This document shows, piece after piece, positions 8,236-15,667 of a stretch of DNA of 23,754 nucleotides. Within the stretch, counting starts at the first letter, position 1. Each line of letters starts with the position of its first letter. The stretch is from an uncultured Bacteroidales bacterium (GTDB lineage: Bacteria; Bacteroidota; Bacteroidia; Bacteroidales; UBA932). The stretch is from assembly GCA_902491795.1 (NCBI GenBank), contig CABUIX010000034.1:1-23754 (forward strand), read 5' to 3'. A program made the translations under genes and the position numbers. Below the pieces are notes generated by a model. The model was given only the letters and a program-made list of their open reading frames with translations. It was not told where the DNA came from and made no database searches.

Positions 8236-8266
8236 TTTGGCTTGTCGCCATTGATTCGTAAATTTA
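8236..8266 (+). promoter_or_regulatory. Predicted Bacteroidota-type promoter of the MscS gene
   Basis: TTTG at 8236-8239 and TAAATTTA at 8259-8266 match the -33 TTTG and -7 TAnnTTTG boxes (last base differs) with a 19-nt spacer. The -7 box lies 21 bp before the ATG at 8288. It begins right after the TolC stop, so the channel gene can be expressed apart from the efflux operon. Confidence 0.5.
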
Positions 8267-8287
8267 GCGGAAACAAAACCTTCAGAA

Positions 8288-9250
8288 ATGCTCTTCACCC
8301 TTTTGCAAACACCAGCTGTTGAAGAAGTGGCTACAGAAGCCGCCGATTCAGTCGTCGTTGGCATAGAACAGTTCGCACACGATCTTGTAACAAATCCTAC
8401 CGGGACTCTGCAGAACCTCGGTCAGGACATAGTCAACTTCGGACTGAAACTCCTTGCCGCCATAGTCATATACCTGATCGGTGCATGGCTGATACGGAGA
8501 ATCAAGAAAGGACTGTCGAGGATGTTCGTCAGGAGAAACACCGACAAGGCCCTGGCGTCATTCCTGATGAGTTTCACGACCATAGGATTGACAGCGCTGC
8601 TGATCGTTATCACCATCAGCACGCTTGGAGTGAACACCACCTCTATCGCTGCCCTGATAGCGGCTGCAGGTGTAGCCATCGGCATGGCCCTGAGCGGCAC
8701 GGTACAGAACTTTGCCGGAGGCATAATGATCCTAATGTTCAAGCCTTTCAAGGCAGGAGACTACATTGAGTCACAAGGATATGAGGGAACCGTAACCGCG
8801 GTGACAATTGTAAGCACCACGATAACCACCTACGACAACAGGGCAATCATTCTGCCGAACGGTGCGCTTTTCAACGGGAACATCAACAACTACTCACGCA
8901 ACCCGCTCCGTCGCGTGGACTGGAAAATCGGAGTGGAATACGGTACCGACTCGGGAAAATGTGCAGACAAGCTTCTTGAACTGGTCAAATCCGACCCCAG
9001 GGTTCTTGATTCCAAGACTCCAGGTGCGGCTGATCCTGTAGTGGTGCTCTCTTCTCTCGGTGACAGCGCGGTAGTGTTCTCGGTTAAAGCCTGGGCAAAG
9101 ACAGAGGACTACTGGGGAGTGCTTTACGACTACAACAAAAAGGTATATGACGAACTGCCCAAGGCCGGCATAGACTTCCCCTTCCCGCAGATGGACATTC
9201 ATGTTCACGATGCTACGGAAAGTACTCCGGCGAACGCAAGGAACAAATAA
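8288..9250 (+). CDS. Mechanosensitive ion channel of the MscS family
   Basis: A 320-residue inner-membrane channel that opens under membrane tension and releases solutes during osmotic downshock. An N-terminal segment of about 45 residues has no clear signal. Three membrane helices follow: about 50-72 (LLAAIVIYLIGAWLI), about 92-116 (TIGLTALLIVITISTLGV) and the pore-lining TM3 at about 120-150 (Gly/Ala-rich, with GVAIGMALSGTVQNFAGGI). The beta domain follows directly (FKPFKAGDYIESQGYEGTV and IILPNGALFNGNINNYSR), then the alpha/beta C-terminal domain. The motif order and length match small MscS proteins. Its last 46 bp overlap the end of the convergent TSUP gene. Confidence 0.94.
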   Translation: MLFTLLQTPAVEEVATEAADSVVVGIEQFAHDLVTNPTGTLQNLGQDIVNFGLKLLAAIVIYLIGAWLIRRIKKGLSRMFVRRNTDKALASFLMSFTTIGLTALLIVITISTLGVNTTSIAALIAAAGVAIGMALSGTVQNFAGGIMILMFKPFKAGDYIESQGYEGTVTAVTIVSTTITTYDNRAIILPNGALFNGNINNYSRNPLRRVDWKIGVEYGTDSGKCADKLLELVKSDPRVLDSKTPGAADPVVVLSSLGDSAVVFSVKAWAKTEDYWGVLYDYNKKVYDELPKAGIDFPFPQMDIHVHDATESTPANARNK

Positions 9251-9936
9251 ACTATCTTTCGCAGGTAATCGTTGTGTAGCCGGCTGTGAACAATGGATCC
9301 GAGCCAAAGTCCGAGAGCCACGGCCGGCAGTGCCAGCAGCGCGGACCGGCACACCGTCCCCGTCACGAACCCGCTGTTCCATCTGAACAGGGTCATCATG
9401 ATGTTTCCGCACACGAAATAGCACTGGGTGGCGGCCATGTATTCGTCCTTGTCTTCGGACGAAGCCATGAAATACACGGCGGCCGGAGGTCCCTGCATCG
9501 CAAACAGGCCTCCGAGAATGCCGGACAGGGCTCCCAGAGATATCTGAACCGGGATGGTCGGCCTCAGATGGACCTTGTCATTGAAGAAAAACAGATAGAT
9601 GCTCAAAATTATCAGCGCTATCCCGAACAGCCTCTTCAGGGAATGCCCGTCAACCACAGTGAGCACCTTCACTGAGAAATACGACAGCACAAGAAACGTC
9701 AGCAGAATGGGCAGCAGTTTCTTCAGGTGAAGGTGCCTGCGCTTCCTGATTGCAGGCACAATGGCCATGCATGCCGCAAGAATGCCGGAAAGCGCGGTCG
9801 CCTCGCCGTATGAGGGCATGACGGAAGGAAGCATGGTCATCATGACTATGCCGAAGCCGAAGCCCGTGATCCTCTGCACAAAACTTGAGAGGGCGGCAAA
9901 AGCGGCGATCAATGTCAACGTAAGGGCTGTCGTCAT
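9205..9936 (-). CDS. TSUP-family permease (TauE/SafE-like sulfite exporter family)
   Basis: A 243-residue polytopic membrane protein with seven to eight predicted helices. It has the N-terminal pattern FVQRITGFGFGIVM characteristic of TSUP (PF01925) proteins and a second copy of the fold (ALSGILGGLFAMQGPPAAVYF). Members move sulfite, sulfoacetate, taurine-derived or other organic anions; the substrate here is unknown. A TTG 45 nt upstream could extend the frame, but the ATG at 9936 begins just before the first helix and is preferred. The C-terminal helix (IVYLFLAFAGVLS) is normal, so the 46-bp tail-to-tail overlap with the mscS gene appears real rather than an artefact of a lost stop. It diverges from the GH105 gene. 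Confidence 0.88.
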   Translation of the reverse strand: MTTALTLTLIAAFAALSSFVQRITGFGFGIVMMTMLPSVMPSYGEATALSGILAACMAIVPAIRKRRHLHLKKLLPILLTFLVLSYFSVKVLTVVDGHSLKRLFGIALIILSIYLFFFNDKVHLRPTIPVQISLGALSGILGGLFAMQGPPAAVYFMASSEDKDEYMAATQCYFVCGNIMMTLFRWNSGFVTGTVCRSALLALPAVALGLWLGSIVHSRLHNDYLRKIVYLFLAFAGVLSVAS

Positions 9937-9963
9937 CTTCAGATTACGCAATTTAGCCAAATT

Positions 9964-9982
9964 ATTGCTATCTTGCAGCAAT
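9964..9982. promoter_or_regulatory. Candidate operator palindrome between the TSUP and GH105 genes
   Basis: ATTGCT (9964-9969) and AGCAAT (9977-9982) form a perfect inverted repeat with a 7-nt centre in the 74-bp divergent spacer. A further AGCAAT at 10007-10012 covers the GH105 start codon. The place suits a shared regulator site, but no regulator is encoded next to it and the arms are short. Confidence 0.3.
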
Positions 9983-10010
9983 TACACAAAATATTTATTA
10001 ACCAATAGCA

Positions 10011-11363
10011 ATGAAACTTTCCATTTCCCTGGCAGCCGCTCTCGTCTTGGCAGCCGCAGCCAGTTCATGTTCCGGAAACGGACAAGCCTCAACCCAGGCC
10101 ATCAATGACACAAACACTCCCCTGCATCTGCTTCAGCCGGACTACAAGATTCCCTACGGCGTTCCGGAAAAGCAGGCCGTAAAGGCCGATCTGGACAGGA
10201 TTCTCGCGTTCCTCGACAAGGCCACTCCCGCAGCAATGGCTGAAGACGGCAAACTGCAGCAGGGTTCATTCCGCCTTGCGAGCTACGAATGGGGCGTCAC
10301 ATATTCAGCGATGCTGAAAGCCGGAGAAGTCACCGGAGACGACTCCTTCACGAACTACACCGTTAGCAGGCACAGTTTCCTCGCCGAACAAGCCCCCAAG
10401 TGGAAAAAGATCTATAACGAAGGAGGCGAAGTTGACGGACAGATGAGGCAGGTCGTTGCCCCGAAGGTCCTTGATGACGCCGGAGCCGTCTGCGTTTCGA
10501 TGATAAGGGACCTGGTCATTCACCCCGAACTGGAACTGCGCCCCATCATTGACCACTACATGAACGTGATAGAGAACGAATACCGCCTCACCGACGGCAC
10601 TCTCGCCAGGAACAGGCCGCTTCCCAACGCAGTTTGGCTTGACGACATGTTCATGGGCGTCCCTGCAATCGCCTGGTACGGCAAGATGACCGGCGACACC
10701 AGGTATTTCGACGAGGCCGTCAAGCAGATCAGGCTGTTCAAGGAAAAGATGTGGGTTCCCGAGAAGAAGCTTTTCCGCCACGGATGGATTGAGTCCATGA
10801 AGGAACACCCGGCATTCCACTGGGGCCGCGCCAACGGCTGGGCCATCCTCACTCTCTGTGAGGTTCTCGATGCCCTGCCTGAGAACTATCCCGCCCGCGA
10901 AGAACTTCTTGACCTCTACCGCCAGCATGTGAGCGGCCTCCAGGCCCTTCAGAGCAGCGAAGGATTCTGGCACCAGCTTCTTGACCGCAACGACTCATAT
11001 CTCGAAACTTCAGCTACGGCAATATTCGCCTACTGCTTCGCCCACGGCATAAACGAAGGATGGATCGACGCGCAGGCATACGGGCCCTCAGTCTGCCTTG
11101 CCTGGAACGCAATCTCAACCATGATTGACGAGGAAGGCAAGGTTAACGGAACCTGCGTCGGTACCGGAATGGGCTTTGACCCCGCATTCTACTACTACCG
11201 TCCGGTCAGCCCTTATGCAGCCCACGGATACGGTCCCGTGATATTCGCCGGAGCGGAAATCATCAGGATGCTCAACAACACCTATCCCAGACTCAATGAC
11301 AGCGCCGTGCAGTTCTACGACACCGACATGTCTGACAAGGGGGCAATCTTCTCAGTCGAATAG
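10011..11363 (+). CDS. Glycoside hydrolase family 88/105 lipoprotein (unsaturated rhamnogalacturonyl hydrolase-like)
   Basis: A 450-residue protein with a lipoprotein signal peptide (Cys20 after LAAAASS), so anchored in the outer or inner membrane. The body is an (alpha/alpha)6-barrel of the PF07470 family, whose members remove the unsaturated uronic acid left at the non-reducing end by polysaccharide lyases. Landmarks are WLDDMFMG with Asp211-Asp212, where the catalytic Asp is expected, HGWIESMKEHPAFHWGRANGW near the active site, and a C-terminal GTGMGFDPAFYYYRP with SPYAAHGYGP. YteR/YesR-type enzymes of this family act on rhamnogalacturonan-derived disaccharides, but ulvan- and alginate-related members exist, so the substrate is inferred only. 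The next glycosidase starts 4 nt after the stop, so the two form an operon. Confidence 0.88.
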   Translation: MKLSISLAAALVLAAAASSCSGNGQASTQAINDTNTPLHLLQPDYKIPYGVPEKQAVKADLDRILAFLDKATPAAMAEDGKLQQGSFRLASYEWGVTYSAMLKAGEVTGDDSFTNYTVSRHSFLAEQAPKWKKIYNEGGEVDGQMRQVVAPKVLDDAGAVCVSMIRDLVIHPELELRPIIDHYMNVIENEYRLTDGTLARNRPLPNAVWLDDMFMGVPAIAWYGKMTGDTRYFDEAVKQIRLFKEKMWVPEKKLFRHGWIESMKEHPAFHWGRANGWAILTLCEVLDALPENYPAREELLDLYRQHVSGLQALQSSEGFWHQLLDRNDSYLETSATAIFAYCFAHGINEGWIDAQAYGPSVCLAWNAISTMIDEEGKVNGTCVGTGMGFDPAFYYYRPVSPYAAHGYGPVIFAGAEIIRMLNNTYPRLNDSAVQFYDTDMSDKGAIFSVE

Positions 11364-11367
11364 CACT

Positions 11368-13545
11368 ATGAAGAAATTTGTCGCGCTCATGACCTCCCTG
11401 CTGATTTCGGCAGGGGGTGTCGTTTTCGCCCAGGAGAACAGCTGGGACAGCATCCACCATGTGACGATTGACGAAGCGGAAGCGAACTTCGCCGAAACTC
11501 CGTCAGCATTTGCAAGCCATGTAATCTGGGGCTGGGAAGGGCCGATGGACATCGGCACCATACGCCATGACCTGGATTCCATCAAAACCAAGGGATTCCG
11601 CTCCGTGATTTTCGAAGCCGGATATCACCTGCCTTACGAGTATCTGTCCGACGACTGGTTCAAGGCCATCCGCCAGGCCGTCAAAGAGGCGAAAAAGAGA
11701 GACCTCAAGGTCTGGATAATCGATGAGGGCAAATACCCCAGCGGCTTCGCCGGAGGCAAGTTCACGAAAGAGCGCCCTGACCTCAGGATGCAGGCGGTCA
11801 TCGCTGTCGACACAGTAAGCGTGGCGGCCGGAGAATCAGTCAGGGACCTGAGGCTTGACCCGAGGGCAATAAGCGCCATAGCCCTGAGCCGCAGCGGGGC
11901 TCCGAGCCGCATCGTACCTGTTGAGAATGCCGTGATAAGCTTCGACGCAGGCAATGACGACTGGGACATTCTCGTTGCCGGCACCGATTTCCGTACCGGA
12001 CAGACAAGGGCTGTCAACAATCCTGACGGCCGCAAGGATACTTCAAACTCACTTTGCGACTATCTCAATCCCGCAGCGGTACGCCAGTTCATCGACTGGA
12101 CCCATGAGCAGTACAAGAAATACATCGGAGACGAATTCGGCAAGACAGTGCTCGGATTCCGCGGCGACGAACCGGACTTCGCGTACACTCCTTGGACCCC
12201 GGACATGGTCCGGCAGTTCATGGACCGCAAGGGATATGACCCGACTCCCTGGCTCGCAAGCCTGATTGCACCTGTGCGCAGCGTCGTCGAGGAAAGGTTC
12301 AGGGCAGATTACTGGGACGTATGGTCCGAACTGTTCGCCGTCAATTTCTTCGGACAGCAGGCGGAGTGGTGCGAGGAGAACGGGCTCGCGTACATCACCC
12401 ACCTCAACAATGACCACAACATGCCCGTGTGCATCCGCGCAGAGGGCAATCTCTTCAGGGACTTGAGCAAGGTGCAGATTCCAGGAGTAGATGCAATATG
12501 GAACCAGATATGGCCAGGAACCGTCAACGATTTTCCGAAGTTCGCTTCGTCAGTATCGCACGTCTACGGCAAGCCGCGCGCGTTCAGTGAAAGCTTTGCA
12601 GCATACAACATCCCGCCAAGCATCCCGCAGGCGAAATATGCCGTGGACTACCAGATGACGAGAGGAATCAACTTCTTCGAGTTCATGTTCTGGATGGCAG
12701 GGTCCAAGGGCAGGAACTGGATGAGCGACCCTGCAATGAAAGGGCTCAATGACTATACCAACCGGGCTACATACCTGAATTCAATCGGAGTTCCCGGCGC
12801 AAGGGTGGCTGTCTACTACCCTACTGCAAGCTTCTGGCTCGACAACCAGGCCGTCAATCCGGATCTTGTCGAAATTGCCGAACTGCTGCTGCAGCACCAG
12901 CGGGATTTTGACTGGGTCGACGACGATGCCTTCACCGAAGCTCTGGAAGTAGTTGACGGAACGTTCGTCAATCTTAGCGGCCAGACTTATTCGACTCTTG
13001 TGATTCCTTCATGCGACGTGATTTCCGCCGAGGCGTGGGCAAAGATCGGGGAATTCGCCGACGCCGGCGGGAAGGTGCTGTTCTGGGGACGTAAGCCCAC
13101 CATGCTGGCGGGCAAGTCTTTCATGGAACCTTCGGCGGTTCCTGACACGCCCGAATGGCTTTACGAACCTTCCGTCAGCTGGACAAGGACCGTTGAATCG
13201 GCGATGCCCGAGGCGGAGATGCGACTGGTCCTTCCCCAAAGCCCACGCAGCAGGCAAGTGCGCCCTGCAGAAGGGCCCGTGCAGCCGGCGCCGGAGTCAT
13301 TCATACGCTACACACGCAGGGTCCTTGAGGACGGTGCTATATACTTCATCTTCAACGAAGGCGAGCAGAAATGCACTTTCAAGGCGGAGTTCGATGCTGA
13401 CGGCAGAGTCCGTGAGTGGGATGCCGAAACAGGGGAGATACGCGATGTCAGGTGGGTTTCCGTTTCAGGCGACAAGTCGGTGATCAATCTTTCGCTTGAG
13501 CCGTGGGAGTGCCGGATCATCAGTTTCTCGGCCTCCGGCAGATAG
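11368..13545 (+). CDS. Secreted TIM-barrel glycoside hydrolase, GH106-like
   Basis: A 725-residue protein with a Sec signal peptide (MKKFVALMTSLLISAGG, cleavage near VFA-Q). The N-terminal half has the barrel pattern seen in GH106-type rhamnosidases and their uncharacterised relatives. It shows HVIWGWEGPMD, a DLDSIKTKGFRSVIFEAGYH strand-helix unit, then AKKRDLKVWIIDEGKYPSG. Acidic candidates for catalysis are Glu268 in RGDEPDF and Glu408 in AFSES. Both are inferred from conservation of such motifs, not demonstrated. The C-terminal third, after about residue 560, looks like a glutamine-amidotransferase-like domain plus a beta-sandwich, as is common in such enzymes. The frame extends 72 nt upstream, but 11368 begins the signal peptide. 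Paired with the GH105 gene it suggests attack on a rhamnose- and uronate-containing glycan. The exact family needs a profile search. Confidence 0.75.
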   Translation: MKKFVALMTSLLISAGGVVFAQENSWDSIHHVTIDEAEANFAETPSAFASHVIWGWEGPMDIGTIRHDLDSIKTKGFRSVIFEAGYHLPYEYLSDDWFKAIRQAVKEAKKRDLKVWIIDEGKYPSGFAGGKFTKERPDLRMQAVIAVDTVSVAAGESVRDLRLDPRAISAIALSRSGAPSRIVPVENAVISFDAGNDDWDILVAGTDFRTGQTRAVNNPDGRKDTSNSLCDYLNPAAVRQFIDWTHEQYKKYIGDEFGKTVLGFRGDEPDFAYTPWTPDMVRQFMDRKGYDPTPWLASLIAPVRSVVEERFRADYWDVWSELFAVNFFGQQAEWCEENGLAYITHLNNDHNMPVCIRAEGNLFRDLSKVQIPGVDAIWNQIWPGTVNDFPKFASSVSHVYGKPRAFSESFAAYNIPPSIPQAKYAVDYQMTRGINFFEFMFWMAGSKGRNWMSDPAMKGLNDYTNRATYLNSIGVPGARVAVYYPTASFWLDNQAVNPDLVEIAELLLQHQRDFDWVDDDAFTEALEVVDGTFVNLSGQTYSTLVIPSCDVISAEAWAKIGEFADAGGKVLFWGRKPTMLAGKSFMEPSAVPDTPEWLYEPSVSWTRTVESAMPEAEMRLVLPQSPRSRQVRPAEGPVQPAPESFIRYTRRVLEDGAIYFIFNEGEQKCTFKAEFDADGRVREWDAETGEIRDVRWVSVSGDKSVINLSLEPWECRIISFSASGR

Positions 13546-13560
13546 AGGCTTGTTACTTTT

Positions 13561-13623
13561 CGTACAGGAGGACTGTTTTTCAGCAGGCGAGAAAAGCCTG
13601 CCTTAAAACAGTCCTCCTGTACG
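13561..13623. repeat. Modular hairpin 1: 19-bp perfect outer stem, conserved inner stem
   Basis: The outer arms 13561-13579 and 13605-13623 are perfect 19-bp reverse complements. Inside, after 3 nt on each side, comes the inner stem GCAGGC (13583-13588) / GCCTGC (13596-13601) with a 7-nt loop GAGAAAA. It begins 16 bp after the GH106-like stop. No T-run follows on either strand, so it is not a classical intrinsic terminator, though it could still stop transcription between the convergent genes. Confidence 0.8.
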
Positions 13624-13676
13624 CTTCCAGAACAGTATTCCTGCAAAACGGTCCGTGTCTCCGATTCTGCAAATCC

Positions 13677-13735
13677 GCAAAACGGACAACCCTTCCGCAG
13701 GCGGAAAAAGCCTGCTTCAGGGTTGTCCGTTTTGC
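13677..13735. repeat. Modular hairpin 2: 17-bp perfect outer stem, same inner stem as hairpin 1
   Basis: The outer arms 13677-13693 and 13719-13735 are perfect 17-bp reverse complements of different sequence from hairpin 1. The inside is built on the same plan: 3 nt, GCAGGC (13697-13702), a 7-nt loop GGAAAAA, GCCTGC (13710-13715), 3 nt. It lies 30 bp beyond the end of the nucleotidyltransferase gene. The bases between the two hairpins hold partial direct repeats of their arms (AACAGTattCCTG at 13631-13643 and GCAAAACGG at 13643-13651), possibly traces of a lost unit. Confidence 0.8.
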
Positions 13736-13765
13736 CTTTGAATGACGCAAAAACAGCAGAATATA

Positions 13766-14494
13766 CTACCCGGCGAACAGGCTGTTGGCTTCGGCGAGTT
13801 TCTGCGGGCTCCCGATGTCAATGAGTTTCAGGTCAGGGGCATACACGCCGCGGATGCAGTGAGTCGCAGCCGCAGCAAGATAGAAGTCTATTATCGAGAA
13901 TTTCCCGGGCCACGGACGCATCAGGCGGAAAACCTCCGGGGACAGGATGTGTATTCCGCAGAACGACAGCCTGCGGAAACGGGAAGGATCAAAGTCCGGA
14001 TACGGACTCTTGACCTCTCCGGTGCGCACGTTTGTCCAGCCGGCAAGTCTCATGTCGTCATCAAAGAGCAGGAAGCGGTCGGCGTCTTCCGAATCCGTCA
14101 CCAGAAGAGTAGCAAGAGAATCCTCGCTGTCGGAAGCAAGAAACCACCCCAGGTCCAGATTGCTCAGGATATCCACATTGTGCACGAGGAAACGGCCGCC
14201 GCGCAGGAAAGGTTCAGCCTTCCGGATGCCTCCGCCGGTTTCCAGCGGCTCCGCAGTTTCCCTGGATATGTCGACATGGACCCCGAAGTTGCCGTTGTCG
14301 GCAAGAAAAGCCTCAATCATCGGAGCAAAGTGGTGCACGTTCACCACGAATTCGCTGAAGCCGGCAGACTTCAGTTTCCCTATCACACGCTGGAGCATCG
14401 GCACTCCGCCCACCGGAACCAGAGCCTTCGGCATCATGTCAGTAAGCGGACGGAGCCTCGTTCCGAGTCCCGCCGCGAAAATCATTGCCTTCAT
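13766..14494 (-). CDS. Sugar-1-phosphate nucleotidyltransferase, MurU-like
   Basis: A 242-residue cytosolic enzyme of the NTP_transferase family. It starts with the nucleotide-binding signature FAAGLGTRLRPLT and then PKALVPVGGVPM, the family's G-G-T-R...PK pattern. EPLETGGGIRKAEPFL and the VHNVDIL metal-binding region match MurU (N-acetylmuramate-1-phosphate uridylyltransferase) better than GlmU or RfbA. Length is close to MurU (about 220-240). The predicted reaction is MurNAc-1-phosphate (or a related sugar-1-phosphate) plus UTP giving UDP-sugar and pyrophosphate. An AmgK-like kinase gene at 21401-22432 on the same strand would supply the substrate, but an efflux operon lies between them. 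A TAATTTTG box just upstream may give it its own promoter. The specific sugar is inferred. Confidence 0.82.
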   Translation of the reverse strand: MKAMIFAAGLGTRLRPLTDMMPKALVPVGGVPMLQRVIGKLKSAGFSEFVVNVHHFAPMIEAFLADNGNFGVHVDISRETAEPLETGGGIRKAEPFLRGGRFLVHNVDILSNLDLGWFLASDSEDSLATLLVTDSEDADRFLLFDDDMRLAGWTNVRTGEVKSPYPDFDPSRFRRLSFCGIHILSPEVFRLMRPWPGKFSIIDFYLAAAATHCIRGVYAPDLKLIDIGSPQKLAEANSLFAG

Positions 14495-14501
14495 AACAGC
14501 C

Positions 14502-14509
14502 CAAAATTA
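14502..14509 (-). promoter_or_regulatory. Possible -7 box for the nucleotidyltransferase gene
   Basis: On the minus strand this reads TAATTTTG, a full match to TAnnTTTG, 7 bp before the start codon. No TTTG lies at the expected -33 distance, and the transcript would have almost no leader, so this is weak evidence. If real, the gene is transcribed apart from the ABC efflux genes. Confidence 0.25.
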
Positions 14510-14546
14510 AACATTTCCGGCGTGAACCCGTCGGCAGGGGCCAAAA

Positions 14547-15653
14547 CTATTCTGATTTCCTGTAACTGAGTATTGACCAGGTGACCAGAACCGCTCCAAG
14601 TCCGGCAAGGCCGGCCGCATCATACCATATGTCGAGAGGCCCGCTGCCCTTGAGGAACACCGCGCGCATCGCGTCCGCGTAGTACCTCATCGGATTCAGG
14701 TAAGTTATCGCCTGGGCCCAGTCAGGCATCGACGCGATTGGAGTGAATATACCGCTCATCAGCATGAATACCACGGCAAAGAACCAGATTATGAACATTG
14801 CCTGCTGGGAGTTGCTGCTGTAGTTGGAAATAAGCAGCCCCAGCGCAGCCATCGCAATGATGTCCAGAGTCGTGAACAGGTATATCCAGAGCAGGCCTCC
14901 CCTGCACACATATCCGAAGACCAGCCAGGCTATGACCAGGCAGGACGTAAGGATGAAAAAGGCAATCGCCCAATAAGGAATCATCTTGCACACGATGAAG
15001 GCGGTCTTGCTCACGGGAGTGACGTTTATCTGTTCGATGGTTCCGGCCTCCTTCTCCCCCACTATGTTGAGGGCCGGGAGGAACGCGGTGATCATGGTGA
15101 TCGCTATCACGATGAGGGCAGGCACCATGAACAGCTTGTAGTCCATGTACTGGTTGAAGTAATACTTCTCCGAAACATCGATCGTTGGGACTGACGGAGC
15201 GGATGAAACCTGGCCTCCGCTCTTTTCGGCGAGGTACATCCTGACGCAGCTGAGCACATACTGCGAGCCTATGCTGCCCTTGGTGCCGTTGACCGTATTG
15301 AGTTTCACTCCGACCGGAAATCCGGTGCCCAGCGTAACCTTCCTGTCGAAATCCGGCATGATGGTCAGTATGGCGTCGACCCTGTTGTCATCCATAAGCC
15401 GCTGTGCCTCCGATTCGCTGTGGCATATGTCGACTAGCCTGAAATATCCCGACGAGGTGCACTTTTCGGCGAGAAGTGCCGATTCGCTGCTCATGCAGTT
15501 GTCGACCACGGCAAGATTGATGTTGCGGATTTCCATGCTCACCGCAAACGGGAACACCAGCATCATGAGCACCGGGAAGGCAAGCGCCATCCTTGGAAGT
15601 CCCGGATCCCTGAAAAATTGCTTGAATTCCTTCTCCAACAGATATTTCCACAT
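14547..15653 (-). CDS. ABC-2 type transporter permease, second subunit (YbhR-like)
   Basis: A 368-residue inner-membrane protein of the ABC-2 fold. One N-terminal helix (about 20-42, LPRMALAFPVLMMLVFPFAV) follows a charged start (WKYLLEKEFKQFFRDP). A large extracytoplasmic domain of about 130 residues follows, then five helices from about residue 175 to the C-terminus. EKEAGTIEQINVTPVSKTAFIVCKMIPY is the coupling-helix region typical of the family. The open frame extends 78 nt further upstream. I chose 15653 because GAGAGGAGG lies 7 nt before it and the protein then begins like its partner. It is the last gene of the operon. Together with the preceding permease it forms the heterodimeric membrane part of a YbhFSR-like exporter. 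Confidence 0.9.
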   Translation of the reverse strand: MWKYLLEKEFKQFFRDPGLPRMALAFPVLMMLVFPFAVSMEIRNINLAVVDNCMSSESALLAEKCTSSGYFRLVDICHSESEAQRLMDDNRVDAILTIMPDFDRKVTLGTGFPVGVKLNTVNGTKGSIGSQYVLSCVRMYLAEKSGGQVSSAPSVPTIDVSEKYYFNQYMDYKLFMVPALIVIAITMITAFLPALNIVGEKEAGTIEQINVTPVSKTAFIVCKMIPYWAIAFFILTSCLVIAWLVFGYVCRGGLLWIYLFTTLDIIAMAALGLLISNYSSNSQQAMFIIWFFAVVFMLMSGIFTPIASMPDWAQAITYLNPMRYYADAMRAVFLKGSGPLDIWYDAAGLAGLGAVLVTWSILSYRKSE

Positions 15654-15667
15654 ACGCGTTCCTCCTC

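Noticed and set aside
13561..13735. Ordinary intrinsic terminators for the convergent genes, or integron attC sites
   Set aside because: No T-run follows either stem on either strand. The stems are far longer than typical terminators, and the attC core sites are absent. A termination role is still possible.
13742..14569. Plus-strand open frame of 275 codons
   Set aside because: It is antisense to the nucleotidyltransferase gene, whose motifs are clear, and encodes nothing recognisable.
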